From: an uncultured Pelagibacteraceae bacterium
Lineage (GTDB): Bacteria; Pseudomonadota; Alphaproteobacteria; Pelagibacterales; Pelagibacteraceae
Direction of reading: 5' to 3'
Length of the DNA stretch: 64,000 nt
Assembly (NCBI GenBank): GCA_902623495.1
Contig: CACNTW010000005.1
Span: 16,548-80,547 of the forward strand
The stretch's first letter is position 1. Every line of letters begins with the position of its first letter. A program made the translations under genes and the position numbers. Positions 19,380 to 28,514 of the stretch are shown piece by piece. Under the pieces are notes generated by a model. It was not told the origin of the DNA and searched no databases. It saw nothing but the letters and a program-made list of their open reading frames with translations.

Positions 19380-19877
19380 CTAGTTATCGTTGTTTTCCCT
19401 TGTGTTTTCAAAATATTGAGCAATTAAAATAGCGTCTGCTTTATTATTATCTTTTTTTCTTGATAACATATTAGAAATTCTAGGAAACATCTCTATTACT
19501 TTAGTTCTGCTGGCATCTTTTTCAGAATTAATCAAATTAAAATGTTTTTTCCATTTTGCTGGTCTAACATAAAAAATGGGAAGCTCCATTGCAGAACATA
19601 TGCCTTTAATAACTCCAAATGATTGTCCAAAATTAAACATACTTGTTACACCTTGTCCTGGCATAGCAGAAACTTGTTCGACTATTACACTTATTTTTTC
19701 ATTCATAAATTTATTTTTTATTAGCATTATTTCATTATAAATTTGCCTACCATTAACTTGTTTTTTATTTTTTTTTCCTTCGGCCATTGTAGGCATGTCG
19801 ATTACATCAATTACTTTCCCATCAGAAAAAAAACAAATAGCGCCTGCTATTCCTGGATCTATTCCAACAATTATCAT
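19380..19877 (-). CDS. ruvC: RuvC-like Holliday junction endonuclease
   Basis: An RNase H-fold protein of 165 residues with the RuvC acidic pattern: Asp7 in VGIDPGIAGAI, Glu67 in VIVEQVSAM and Asp148 in KADAILIAQY. MPGQGVTSMFNFGQSFGVI is a variant closer to phage-like RuvC proteins than to E. coli RuvC, by my recollection. It lies between yebC (adjacent, no gap) and tolQ, the place where ruvC-ruvA-ruvB usually stands. No ruvA or ruvB is present here, so it may work alone or with RecG-type helicases (inference). Confidence 0.82.
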   Translation of the reverse strand: MIIVGIDPGIAGAICFFSDGKVIDVIDMPTMAEGKKNKKQVNGRQIYNEIMLIKNKFMNEKISVIVEQVSAMPGQGVTSMFNFGQSFGVIKGICSAMELPIFYVRPAKWKKHFNLINSEKDASRTKVIEMFPRISNMLSRKKDNNKADAILIAQYFENTRENNDN

Positions 19878-20600
19878 TTAACCTTCAAAGTTAACATTTG
19901 TATAAACATTTTGTACATCATCCTCATCCTCAAGAGTTTCTAAAAATTTTGCCATATTTTGATTTTCTTCGCCTTTAAGAGATACTTTATTTATAGGTAG
20001 CCACTCAATTTCAGTAGAAAGAAAATTTACAATAACTTTTTCAAATTTTTTTTTTACCTCATATATTTCATCAATATCCGTATGTACTTCATGAAATTCA
20101 TCACGAGTAATACAATCATTTGCACCCGACTCGATGGCTAATTCAAAAATTTTATCTTGTTCAATCTCATTTTTGTCTATTTTAATTATACCCAATCTTT
20201 GAAAATTATGTGATGCAGAGCCCTGGGTTCCTAAAGAACCGTTATTTTTCGAAAATATTGTTCTAATATTAGAAGCGGTTCTATTTTTGTTATCAGTCAA
20301 TGCCTCAACTATTACAGCAGATTTGCTCGGTCCAAAACCTTCATACCTAATATTTTCAAAATTTGATTGGTCATTGTTAGAAGATTTTTCAATTGCTCTC
20401 TCAATATTTTCTTTCGGCATGTTAGCTGATCTGGCTGCTTGTATTGCTGATCTTAGTCTCGAATTCATATCGGGGTTCTTATCTCCTAGTTTTGCCGCTA
20501 CCGTGATTTCTCTAGAGAGTTTAGAAAAAATTTTCGATCTCTGTTTGTCAGCTTTGCCTTTTTTATGTTTAATACCCGCCCAATGTGAATGTCCAGCCAT
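19878..20600 (-). CDS. yebC: YebC/PmpR family protein (TACO1-type translation or transcription regulator)
   Basis: The protein starts with the invariant MAGHSHWAGIKHKKGKAD, which fixes the start at 20600; the 26 extra codons upstream are unrelated. Other family segments are SREITVAAKLGDKNPDMN, RYEGFGPSKSAVIVEALTDNKNRT and FETLEDEDDVQNVY-like LETLEDEDDVQNVYTN near the end. At 240 residues it is typical. Members are reported as transcription regulators and, more recently, as ribosome factors helping proline-rich synthesis. It sits between ymdB and ruvC. Confidence 0.95.
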   Translation of the reverse strand: MAGHSHWAGIKHKKGKADKQRSKIFSKLSREITVAAKLGDKNPDMNSRLRSAIQAARSANMPKENIERAIEKSSNNDQSNFENIRYEGFGPSKSAVIVEALTDNKNRTASNIRTIFSKNNGSLGTQGSASHNFQRLGIIKIDKNEIEQDKIFELAIESGANDCITRDEFHEVHTDIDEIYEVKKKFEKVIVNFLSTEIEWLPINKVSLKGEENQNMAKFLETLEDEDDVQNVYTNVNFEG

Positions 20601-20602
20601 AA

Positions 20603-21409
20603 TTAATTTATATTTTTTAAACTTCCACCAAAAATGAAGCTTTCTATATTTTTTGCAAGTCCATTTCTTGCATCGCAATCTACAACTACTCCACTCAGAG
20701 AAGCCTCTCCGTTAGCAGGAAAATGTTTTACAGCTTCTTTTTTTAGAAATCTGTTAATTGAATTTTGTGCATTCATACCAATGACCGAGTCATAATCACC
20801 ACACATTCCAGCATCAGTAATATAGCTAGTTCCATTTTTTAAAACTCTTGCATCATTTGTTGGCACGTGAGTATGGGTGCCTACAACTAAAGTTGCATAT
20901 CCATCAAATAGATTGCCCATAGCCATTTTTTCACTTGTAATTTCACCATGAAAATCCACTATTAAAAAATCATAATCTTTTGAAATTTTATTTTGTGCAA
21001 TAAATTCAGTAGCAATTTTAAAAACATCATCACACTTTTTCATAAAAACGTTGCCCATAAGATTTAGCACACCAACTTTCAGATTTTTTTTTGAATTGAA
21101 TATGGAAAAACCTTTACCTGGTAAATTTCCACTCATATTTATTGGTCTTAATAATTTTTTTTCAGTTTTTATATATTCATAAATTTCTTTTTGATCCCAT
21201 ACATGATTGCCTGTTGTAATTACATCTACACCTACATTAAAAAGTTCATTAGCAATATTTTCAGTTAGACCCACACCTTCACTGGCTGCATTTTCACCGT
21301 TAACACAAACAAAATCTATTCCTTTTTTTGAGACTATATTTGGCAAGTTTTTTTTTACTGATTTAAAGCCTGCGTCTCCAACTATATCACCTAAAAATAA
21401 AATCTTCAT
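20603..21409 (-). CDS. ymdB: YmdB-family metallophosphoesterase (TIGR00282)
   Basis: A 268-residue calcineurin-like phosphoesterase. Metal-binding motifs are LGDIVGDAGF at residue 6, VNGENAASEGVG, TGNHVWDQKE, DFHGEITSEKMAM and VGTHTHVPTNDA. The Bacillus homologue hydrolyses 2',3'-cAMP and affects development; a role in cyclic nucleotide or RNA turnover is inferred here. It lies 1 bp from fthC and 2 bp from yebC in one minus-strand run. Confidence 0.92.
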   Translation of the reverse strand: MKILFLGDIVGDAGFKSVKKNLPNIVSKKGIDFVCVNGENAASEGVGLTENIANELFNVGVDVITTGNHVWDQKEIYEYIKTEKKLLRPINMSGNLPGKGFSIFNSKKNLKVGVLNLMGNVFMKKCDDVFKIATEFIAQNKISKDYDFLIVDFHGEITSEKMAMGNLFDGYATLVVGTHTHVPTNDARVLKNGTSYITDAGMCGDYDSVIGMNAQNSINRFLKKEAVKHFPANGEASLSGVVVDCDARNGLAKNIESFIFGGSLKNIN

Positions 21410-21410
21410 T

Positions 21411-21950
21411 TTACATTAATTTTTCTGTCAAAATTAAATCTAATTTTCTATCAAAATTTTCAACATTAATTTTATTAACTTTTTGATGTGAAAAAGCCAG
21501 TCCAATTGTTGTACATTTTTTAATTAGAGAAATTTTTTCTAAATATCTATCATAAAATCCACCACCATAGCCAATTCTGTTCCTGAATTTATCAAAAGCA
21601 ACTATTGGTACAAATATTATATCTGGGTATACTTTTTTCAATTTTAGTGGCTGAGGAATTCCTAATAAGCTTATTGTTAAAGGATCATTTGGACTCCATT
21701 TATAAAAATCCATTTGATGATTGCTTTTTATAATTGGTAGCGAAATACTATAACCATTAGAATAAAATTTTTTTAGTATTTGCAAACAATCAAATTCAAA
21801 ATTTATTGGAAAATAACCACCAATAATTTTATTTTTTGATAGATTAATTTTATTATGAAAACTACTTACAATATTACTACTTATTTTGATTTCAAAATAT
21901 TTTTTTTTTCTTAGGTTAATAGTTTTTTTTCTTAATTTAAATTTTGACAC
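21411..21950 (-). CDS. fthC: 5-formyltetrahydrofolate cyclo-ligase
   Basis: Converts 5-formyl-THF to 5,10-methenyl-THF, an ATP-dependent folate salvage step. The C-terminal signature GYGGGFYDRYLEK near the end is diagnostic, with GGYFPINFEFD and PDIIFVPIVAFD also matching. I start it at GTG 21950, 7 bp after the zapA stop, because the family begins just before KFKLRKK. A TTG at 21995 would add 15 residues overlapping zapA. The zapA-fthC gap that houses 6S RNA in many Proteobacteria does not exist here. Confidence 0.88.
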   Translation of the reverse strand: MSKFKLRKKTINLRKKKYFEIKISSNIVSSFHNKINLSKNKIIGGYFPINFEFDCLQILKKFYSNGYSISLPIIKSNHQMDFYKWSPNDPLTISLLGIPQPLKLKKVYPDIIFVPIVAFDKFRNRIGYGGGFYDRYLEKISLIKKCTTIGLAFSHQKVNKINVENFDRKLDLILTEKLM

Positions 21951-21957
21951 TGATATT

Positions 21958-22404
21958 TTATGAAACAGAAGTATTTGTGCTATTTTTTTTGACAAAGTCT
22001 TCTATTTCTAGAGTTACTTTGTCTATTAAATTTTCATAACTTATTTTGTAGTTTTCAATATCATTCTCAAGTTCTTCTTGTGTTGAGCTTAAATTTTTAA
22101 TTTCATTTTCTTTGTTATCTTTGTACTGATAAACTAAAGATTTTAATTCTTTAAATTTTTCTTTTAATTCTTGAAGCTCTTTTTTTTGCGCATCTACTTT
22201 TTTTTTGGTTTCAAAATACTCATCCATGACTTTTATAGAAGATATTAGTAATAATTTATTCTCTCCAATATTTCCAAGATCAAATTTTAGATCATTAAAT
22301 TTTTTATTTAAACTCAAGGATAATTCTTCCAAATGTTCCTCTTGACCATCTTCACAAGATAATAAATATTCTTTACCATTAAATCTTATATTTACATTTG
22401 CCAT
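21958..22404 (-). CDS. zapA: Cell division protein ZapA
   Basis: A 148-residue FtsZ-ring stabiliser. The N-terminal beta region VNIRFNGKEYLLSCEDGQEEHLEELSLSL (read in part) matches ZapA, and LLISSIKVMDEYF is the start of its long helix. The C-terminal half is a Lys/Glu-rich coiled coil, longer than in E. coli ZapA (109 residues). The ATG overlaps the end of the upstream coiled-coil gene by 13 bp. Context with DUF4164-like and fthC genes supports the call. Confidence 0.87.
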   Translation of the reverse strand: MANVNIRFNGKEYLLSCEDGQEEHLEELSLSLNKKFNDLKFDLGNIGENKLLLISSIKVMDEYFETKKKVDAQKKELQELKEKFKELKSLVYQYKDNKENEIKNLSSTQEELENDIENYKISYENLIDKVTLEIEDFVKKNSTNTSVS

Positions 22405-22715
22405 TTATCTATTTCTTCCAATAAATTATCTGTTTCTTGATTTAATTCATCAATTTTTTCATTAAATTGATTTTCTTTTCTTTTTGAAGTTTCATAATCC
22501 TTTTTTAATTCATTTATTTGAGTTCTAAGTTTTAAGTTTTCCTCTTCTAAGCTTTGGAGAGATGTGGTTATCTGTTTTTTTTCAATTTCTAATTGATTTT
22601 TTTGATTTTTTAAAATTGCAATTTTATCTAATTCTTCATTATGTTGAATGTTTATCTCTCCTAATTTTTTTAAAGTATCCTTTAATTTTTTTTCTTTTTC
22701 ATCAATGTTTTTCAT
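22392..22715 (-). CDS. Coiled-coil protein, DUF4164-like
   Basis: A 107-residue protein, almost entirely heptad coiled coil (KLKDTLKKLGEIN through NQETDNLLEEIDKWQ), with no membrane segment. The ATG at 22715 is preferred over 22745 because the extra residues look hydrophobic and unrelated. In Alphaproteobacteria a DUF4164 coiled-coil gene precedes zapA in this way, so a role with ZapA at the division ring is likely but unproven. It is divergent from tkt, with a 52-bp gap that must hold both promoters. Confidence 0.7.
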   Translation of the reverse strand: MKNIDEKEKKLKDTLKKLGEINIQHNEELDKIAILKNQKNQLEIEKKQITTSLQSLEEENLKLRTQINELKKDYETSKRKENQFNEKIDELNQETDNLLEEIDKWQM

Positions 22716-22767
22716 ATATATATCTATATTAATAAATTGAATCACCTAAGTCTAGATAGGATACTTT

Positions 22768-24723
22768 TTGAAAAATATAGAAAAAAATTTATCAAATGCT
22801 ATTCGTTTTTTATCAATGGATGCGGTTCAAAACGCTAATTCTGGTCACCCAGGTATGCCAATGGGTATGGCTGACGTTACAACAATTTTATTTAAATATT
22901 TTCTAAAATTTAATCCAAAAAATCCAAACTGGCTTAATAGAGATAGATTTATTTTATCAGCTGGACATGGATCAATGTTGCTTTACTCGCTTTTGTACTT
23001 AACTGGGTATAAAAGTGTATCACTTAACGACATCAAGAAATTTAGACAACTAAATTCAATTTGTGCTGGACACCCAGAATATCACCCAAACTCAGGTATT
23101 GAAACAACGACTGGTCCTTTAGGTCAGGGAATTGCAAATTCTGTAGGTTTTGCAATTGCAGAAGAAATTTTAAAGAAAAAATTAGGAAGTAATTTAATAA
23201 ATCACAAAACCTATGTCTTGGCTGGTGATGGGTGCCTTATGGAAGGAATAAGTCATGAAGCAATGAGTCTAGCCGGTCACCTTAGACTCAATAATCTTAT
23301 AATGCTTTTTGATAATAATTCTATTTCAATAGATGGTCCTACTAGTTTAGCAGTCTCAGATGATTATAAAAACAGATTTAAAAGCTATGGATGGAATTAT
23401 ATTTTGATCAATGGGCATAATTACAGAGAAATTTATAATGCGTTAAAAAAAGCGCAAATATCAAAAAAACCGACTGTGATTTCGTGTAAAACAAAAATAG
23501 GATTTGGATCTCCAAATAAAAGTGGAAAGGCCTCTTCTCATGGAAGTCCTCTTGGGATAGATGAAATAAAGTTAGTTAGAAAAAAATTAGATTGGGATTA
23601 TAAACCATTTAAAATACCTCAAAGAATTTTAACTGATTGGAGAAAAATTGGAGAAAGAGGTGTCAAAAAAGAAAAAATATGGAATAAAACCTTTAGCAAA
23701 CACAAACAAAAATTTAAAAACATTATAAAAAATAAATTCTCGAGTTCAATTATAAAACAAAAAAAAGATGCAGTAAAAAATTTTAAGACTATAGCTACAA
23801 GAAAATCCTCAGAAGAGTTTTTATCAGCTATATTAAAAGAGAGAAATACTTTAATTGGTGGCTCTGCTGATTTAGCGGGATCAAACAATACAAAAACTAA
23901 GTTACATAAAATTATTAATTCAAGTAACTTTGGTGGTAATTATATTCACTATGGTGTTAGAGAACACGCAATGAGTGGAATAATGAATGGATTAGCTCTT
24001 CATAGTAATTTTATTCCTTATGGAGGTACTTTTTTAATATTTTCAGACTATTGCAAACCTTCAATAAGACTGTCTGCTATAATGAAACAGAAGGTAATAT
24101 ATATAATGACACATGACTCAATAGGACTTGGAGAAGATGGACCTACGCATCAACCAGTAGAGCAACTTGCTGCTTTAAGATCTATTCCAAACTTAAATGT
24201 TTTAAGGCCAGCAGATCAAACTGAAACAATTGAATGTTGGGATATTGCTTTAAACAGCAACAAAACACCAAGCATATTAGCTTTAACTAGACAAAACTTA
24301 AAACCTATAAGAAAGAGTTTTAGCAAAAAAAATCAATGCTCTATGGGAGCTTACGAAGTTATAAGGACTGGAAAAAATATAAATTTAACTATTTTAGCTT
24401 CAGGATCAGAGGTTAATCTTGCAATTGAGACTAGTCATAAATTGGCCAAACAAAAAATTTATTCAAAAGTAATATCAATGCCTTGCCAAGAAATTTTTGA
24501 CAAACAAAATAAGAGCTATAAAAATAAAATCTTAAAAGAAAGCAAAAACACTTTTTCAATTGAGGCAGGATCAAAAATGTCTTGGGAAAAATATATTGAA
24601 AAGGGCTTATCTTTTTCAATAGAAGATTTTGGTAAAAGCGCTCCTTATAAAAAAGTCTATGATCATTTTGGTTTAAGTAGTGAAAAAATTAGTAAAAAAA
24701 TTAAAATTTATTTAAAAAAATGA
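22768..24723 (+). CDS. tkt: Transketolase
   Basis: Thiamine-diphosphate enzyme exchanging two-carbon units in the pentose phosphate pathway. N-terminal DAVQNANSGHPGMPMGMADV, the ThDP-binding GDGCLMEGISHEA with NNSISIDG, and the pyrimidine-domain HDSIGLGEDGPTHQPVEQLA are intact. At 651 residues it is full length. The start is TTG at 22768 with an AGGA 7 nt upstream; the next ATG would cut into the conserved FLSMDAVQ region. It leads the tkt-gap-pgk-fba operon and uses ThDP, whose synthesis genes thiD and thiE are nearby. Confidence 0.96.
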   Translation: MKNIEKNLSNAIRFLSMDAVQNANSGHPGMPMGMADVTTILFKYFLKFNPKNPNWLNRDRFILSAGHGSMLLYSLLYLTGYKSVSLNDIKKFRQLNSICAGHPEYHPNSGIETTTGPLGQGIANSVGFAIAEEILKKKLGSNLINHKTYVLAGDGCLMEGISHEAMSLAGHLRLNNLIMLFDNNSISIDGPTSLAVSDDYKNRFKSYGWNYILINGHNYREIYNALKKAQISKKPTVISCKTKIGFGSPNKSGKASSHGSPLGIDEIKLVRKKLDWDYKPFKIPQRILTDWRKIGERGVKKEKIWNKTFSKHKQKFKNIIKNKFSSSIIKQKKDAVKNFKTIATRKSSEEFLSAILKERNTLIGGSADLAGSNNTKTKLHKIINSSNFGGNYIHYGVREHAMSGIMNGLALHSNFIPYGGTFLIFSDYCKPSIRLSAIMKQKVIYIMTHDSIGLGEDGPTHQPVEQLAALRSIPNLNVLRPADQTETIECWDIALNSNKTPSILALTRQNLKPIRKSFSKKNQCSMGAYEVIRTGKNINLTILASGSEVNLAIETSHKLAKQKIYSKVISMPCQEIFDKQNKSYKNKILKESKNTFSIEAGSKMSWEKYIEKGLSFSIEDFGKSAPYKKVYDHFGLSSEKISKKIKIYLKK

Positions 24724-25727
24724 CAATAAAAGTTGGCATTAATGGTATGGGAAGAATTGGCAGAATGATTGTGAGGTCAATTTATGAAAATTACAAAGGT
24801 AAAATAATTATCAAACATATTAATAATAGATCGAGCTCTGAAATTTGTGCAAATTTATTAAAATATGATTCAATTCATGGTAATTTTAATTCTCTAGTAA
24901 AATCTGGAGGAAATTACATAAAAATAAATAAAGAAAAAATATCTTACACTCAACACTCTATGATTAATGACATAAAGTGGAAAAAATATGGTGTAGATTA
25001 TGTTTTTGAGTGTACAGGTAAGTTTAATTCTAAAGATCAATTACTGCCACATATAGCAAATGGAGTAAAAAAAGTTATTGTATCTGCCCCATGTAAAATG
25101 GCTGATAAAACTATAGTTTTTGGCGTAAATCATAAGAAGATCAACATGAATGATAGAATTATTTCAGCAGCTTCTTGCACAACAAATTGCTTAGCTCCTG
25201 TTGCAGACGTCATTAATAAAAATTTTATAATTCTTAATGGTTTTATGACAACCATACATGCTTTTACAAGTGATCAAAGAATACTAGATAATTCCCACAA
25301 AGATCCAAGAAGAGCGAGATCTGCAAGTCAATCAATTGTACCTACATCTACTGGTGCATCAAAAGCTATTGGTGAGATTATACCCTCATTGAAAGGTAAG
25401 CTAGAGGGGATAGCAATGAGAGTGCCAACACCAAATGTTTCATTAATAGAATTTATATTTAATGTAAAAAAAAATATTACCTTAAAAAAATTAAATAACT
25501 CTTTATTTTCAGCTTCTAAAACAAAACTTAAAAATATTCTAAATGTTACAGATGAGAAGCTAGTCTCAGTTGATTTTAATCACAACAGTGCATCTGCAAT
25601 CATAGATTCTTCACTTACTAACGTGGTTGGAAATAAAATGGGTAAAATTTCAGCTTGGTATGATAATGAATGGGGTTTCTCGAATAGAATGTGCGATATT
25701 GCGGAGTATGTAAGCAAGATCAAATAA
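24720..25727 (+). CDS. gap: Glyceraldehyde-3-phosphate dehydrogenase
   Basis: NAD-dependent oxidative phosphorylation of GAP. N-terminal GINGMGRIGRMIVR binds NAD; the catalytic Cys lies in AASCTTNCLAPVAD; the end has WYDNEWGFSNRM. At 335 residues it is complete. The ATG overlaps the tkt stop by 4 bp and the stop overlaps the pgk ATG by 1 base (TAATG). Operon position suggests a central glycolytic/gluconeogenic role. Confidence 0.97.
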   Translation: MTIKVGINGMGRIGRMIVRSIYENYKGKIIIKHINNRSSSEICANLLKYDSIHGNFNSLVKSGGNYIKINKEKISYTQHSMINDIKWKKYGVDYVFECTGKFNSKDQLLPHIANGVKKVIVSAPCKMADKTIVFGVNHKKINMNDRIISAASCTTNCLAPVADVINKNFIILNGFMTTIHAFTSDQRILDNSHKDPRRARSASQSIVPTSTGASKAIGEIIPSLKGKLEGIAMRVPTPNVSLIEFIFNVKKNITLKKLNNSLFSASKTKLKNILNVTDEKLVSVDFNHNSASAIIDSSLTNVVGNKMGKISAWYDNEWGFSNRMCDIAEYVSKIK

Positions 25728-26899
25728 TGAAATCCATTGAAAATATAGAAAATATTAAAAATAAAAGAGTAATTCTTAGACTTGATTTAAATGTTCCAAT
25801 AAAAAATGGAAAAATAACAGACTCTAACCGGATTGATAAGGTTATGCCCACAATAGAATTTCTATTAAAAAAAAAAGCAAAGATTATAATAATTTCTCAT
25901 GTTGGAAGGCCAAAAGGTAAAATAGTTAAGGAACTTTCTCTAAAATTGATATCTTTGTACATTAAAAGTAAAATTAAAAAAGAAGTATCATTACTTAAAG
26001 AAAACATTTTTAATTTAAATAAAGAAGACATTTTTAAGAGTTCCAAAAATGAGTTGATATTACTAGAAAATATTAGATTTTATCCCGAAGAAGAGGCCAA
26101 CGATGATAAATTTTCAAAAAAATTAGCAAGCTTAGGTGAAATATATGTTAATGATGCATTTTCGTGTTCACACAGAGATCATGCTTCTATATCAAAAATA
26201 ACAAAGTATATTCCGTCGTACAGCGGAATTCAAATTAATGCAGAGGTAAATGCTCTCAATAAAATAACGTCAAAAATAAAAAAGCCTATAACATGTATAA
26301 TTGGTGGATCTAAAATATCTTCCAAAATAAATATAATAAAAAATTTAATACCAAAATTTAATAGCATTATAATAGTAGGTGCTATGGCGAACAATATATT
26401 GAAATACAAAGGTTTAAAAATTGGTAACTCTGTTTATGAAAAAAATATTGATTACATAATTCAAGAGATTTTTACGTATGCTAAAAAAAATAAATGTAAA
26501 ATATATTATCCGAAAGATGTTAAAATTGGAAAAAAATTGAACGATAAATCTTTTGAAAAAGATTTTAAAGATATTGAAGATGATGATATGATACTTGATG
26601 TAGGATCAAAAACATTATTTGAAATAAAAAGAATTATTGACGATTCCTCGACAATATTATGGAACGGGCCACTAGGTTACTTTGAAAATGAGAATTTTTC
26701 ATTGGGAAGCTCGGAAGTTGCAAAATATATAGCAAACAGAGGGAACAAAATATTTTCTGTTGTTGGTGGAGGCGATACGGTTGCAGTAATTAATTCACTA
26801 AATATGAAAGATAAATTTAATTTTGTTTCAACTGCAGGTGGAGCATTTCTAGAATATCTTGAAGGCAAAGTTCTCCCTGGTATAAAAGCACTAAATTAG
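25727..26899 (+). CDS. pgk: Phosphoglycerate kinase
   Basis: Reversible phosphotransfer between 1,3-bisphosphoglycerate and ADP. Family motifs: RLDLNVPIKNGKI near residue 19, ISHVGRPKGK, ENIRFYPEEEAND, CSHRDHASI, and the C-terminal GGGDTVAVIN with STAGGAFLEYLEGK. The start is ATG 25727, overlapping the gap stop; the frame continues upstream to 25691, but those codons are shared with gap. The 390 residues are full length. Confidence 0.97.
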   Translation: MKSIENIENIKNKRVILRLDLNVPIKNGKITDSNRIDKVMPTIEFLLKKKAKIIIISHVGRPKGKIVKELSLKLISLYIKSKIKKEVSLLKENIFNLNKEDIFKSSKNELILLENIRFYPEEEANDDKFSKKLASLGEIYVNDAFSCSHRDHASISKITKYIPSYSGIQINAEVNALNKITSKIKKPITCIIGGSKISSKINIIKNLIPKFNSIIIVGAMANNILKYKGLKIGNSVYEKNIDYIIQEIFTYAKKNKCKIYYPKDVKIGKKLNDKSFEKDFKDIEDDDMILDVGSKTLFEIKRIIDDSSTILWNGPLGYFENENFSLGSSEVAKYIANRGNKIFSVVGGGDTVAVINSLNMKDKFNFVSTAGGAFLEYLEGKVLPGIKALN

Positions 26900-27910
26900 A
26901 TGTCTGAACTAAACAAAATCGCTCTTCAAATATTGTCAAATGGCAAAGGTATACTTGCAGCTGATGAAAGTACAGCCACAATGACAAAAAGATTAGAATC
27001 AGTAAAAGTACATTCTGATGAAAATAATAGACTGCTTTTTAGACAAACTCTTTTTTCATCTTTATCAATGAAAGAATGCATAGGTGGTGTAATACTATAC
27101 GACGAAACAATAAGACAAAAAACTTCCGATGGAAAAACAATACCTGAATTAATAAAGTCAAGTGGTTCATTAACTGGTATTAAAGTTGATACAGGGGCTA
27201 AAACATTAGCGGGATCTAAAGAAGAAAAAATTACTGAAGGTTTAGACGGTTTAAGAGAACGACTAAAAGAATATTATAAACTTGGAGCAAGATTTACAAA
27301 ATGGAGGGGTGTCTACCTTATATCTGATAAATATCCAAGCAAATTATCAGTTTCAGCAAATGCTCATGCATTAGCTAGATATGCAGCATTAGTACAAGAA
27401 GCAGGAATGGTTCCTATAATCGAACCTGAAGTTTTAATGGATGGTCATCATTCAGCTAAGGATTGTTTAAGAAAAACATCAGAAGTAATAAGTAAATGTT
27501 ATGAAGAATTGGAATTGTACAAAATTGATTTAACAGGAACAATACTAAAACCGAACATGATTTTACCAGGTAAAAACTCTAACGAAAAAATTTCTAATGA
27601 TGAAATAGCAGGATTAACATTAGAGTGTTTAAAAAATAACGTGCCTTCATCAGTCCCGGGCATAGCTTTTCTCTCTGGTGGTCAAACAGAAATAGAGGCA
27701 ACTGCAAACCTTAACCAAATAAATATCAATAATAATACAGATTTTATAATGACTTATTCTTATGGAAGAGCTCTGCAACAAAGTGCGTTAAGATTTTGGT
27801 CAAAAGATATAGAGAACATAGTCGGAACTCAGAAGATTTTTGATCATAGAGCTAAAATGTGTTCTTTGGCGGCGCAAGGAAAATGGTCAAAAAGTTTTGA
27901 AAACTCGTAA
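26900..27910 (+). CDS. fba: Fructose-bisphosphate aldolase, class I
   Basis: Schiff-base aldolase, 336 residues. Diagnostic segments: GKGILAADESTATMTKR at residue 14, IKVDTGAKTL, the KWRGVY region, LKPNMILPG with the region of the catalytic lysine, and GIAFLSGGQTEIEA. This is the animal/plant-like class I family, not the metal-dependent class II enzyme of many bacteria, so it needs no zinc. It follows pgk with no gap and overlaps thiE by about 14 bp. Confidence 0.95.
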   Translation: MSELNKIALQILSNGKGILAADESTATMTKRLESVKVHSDENNRLLFRQTLFSSLSMKECIGGVILYDETIRQKTSDGKTIPELIKSSGSLTGIKVDTGAKTLAGSKEEKITEGLDGLRERLKEYYKLGARFTKWRGVYLISDKYPSKLSVSANAHALARYAALVQEAGMVPIIEPEVLMDGHHSAKDCLRKTSEVISKCYEELELYKIDLTGTILKPNMILPGKNSNEKISNDEIAGLTLECLKNNVPSSVPGIAFLSGGQTEIEATANLNQININNNTDFIMTYSYGRALQQSALRFWSKDIENIVGTQKIFDHRAKMCSLAAQGKWSKSFENS

Positions 27911-28514
27911 TAAAAAATTTATTTATTTAATATCTCCTAACAAAATAATAAATAATTCATTTTACAATATCTTAAATCAAGTTTTTAAATCAAAAAAAGT
28001 AAAATTTTTTCAATTAAGACTTAAAAAAGAAAGCGTTAAAAAAAAAGTTATAATTGCAAAGAAAATACTGCAAATTTGCAAAAAAAATAAAGTAAAATTA
28101 ATTATTAATGACGATCCTAATCTTGCTTCAAAAGTGAATGCACATGGATGTCATTTAGGTCAAAAAGATATGAATATTTTTGATGCAAGAAAAATTTTAA
28201 AAAATAAAATAATTGGAGTTACTTGTCATAATTCAATCAAACTTGCTAGAATTGCTTTATTAGGTGGTGCGGATTATATTGCATTAGGAGCGTTCTTTAA
28301 AACTAAAACCAAAAAAGTTACACATAAAGCAAATATAAAATTTTTAATTAAAATTAAAAAATTAATAAATTTATCAGTAGTAGTTATTGGAGGAATTAAT
28401 GATAAAAATTATAAAAAACTATTGTTGAATAAAGCAGATTTTTTAGCTATTTCAGGCTACATTTGGAATAATAAAAAGTTAAAACCACACCAAGCAATAA
28501 AAAAATTAATATGA
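27897..28514 (+). CDS. thiE: Thiamine-phosphate synthase
   Basis: Joins HMP-PP and thiazole phosphate to give thiamine phosphate. TIM-barrel motifs: FFQLRLK, LIINDDPNLA, GCHLGQKDM, IGVTCHN, DYIALGAFFKTKTK (pyrophosphate binding, usually GPIFPTxTK) and VVIGGIN. The TTG at 27897 is chosen because it gives a normal N-terminus before KFIYLISP; another TTG at 27840 would lie well inside fba. The stop overlaps the efp ATG by 4 bp. The variant pyrophosphate loop leaves a small chance of an altered substrate. Confidence 0.87.
   Translation: MKTRNKKFIYLISPNKIINNSFYNILNQVFKSKKVKFFQLRLKKESVKKKVIIAKKILQICKKNKVKLIINDDPNLASKVNAHGCHLGQKDMNIFDARKILKNKIIGVTCHNSIKLARIALLGGADYIALGAFFKTKTKKVTHKANIKFLIKIKKLINLSVVVIGGINDKNYKKLLLNKADFLAISGYIWNNKKLKPHQAIKKLI

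Noticed and set aside
20601..20678. Longer N-terminus for YebC
   Set aside because: The invariant MAGHSHW start is at 20600; the extra Trp/Lys-rich residues come from the end of ymdB in another frame.
21950..21995. 6S RNA gene between zapA and fthC
   Set aside because: The two genes are 7 bp apart or overlap, so there is no room for the RNA usually found here in other Proteobacteria.
27840..27896. Upstream TTG start of ThiE
   Set aside because: It would translate 19 extra residues out of the end of fba with no family match.
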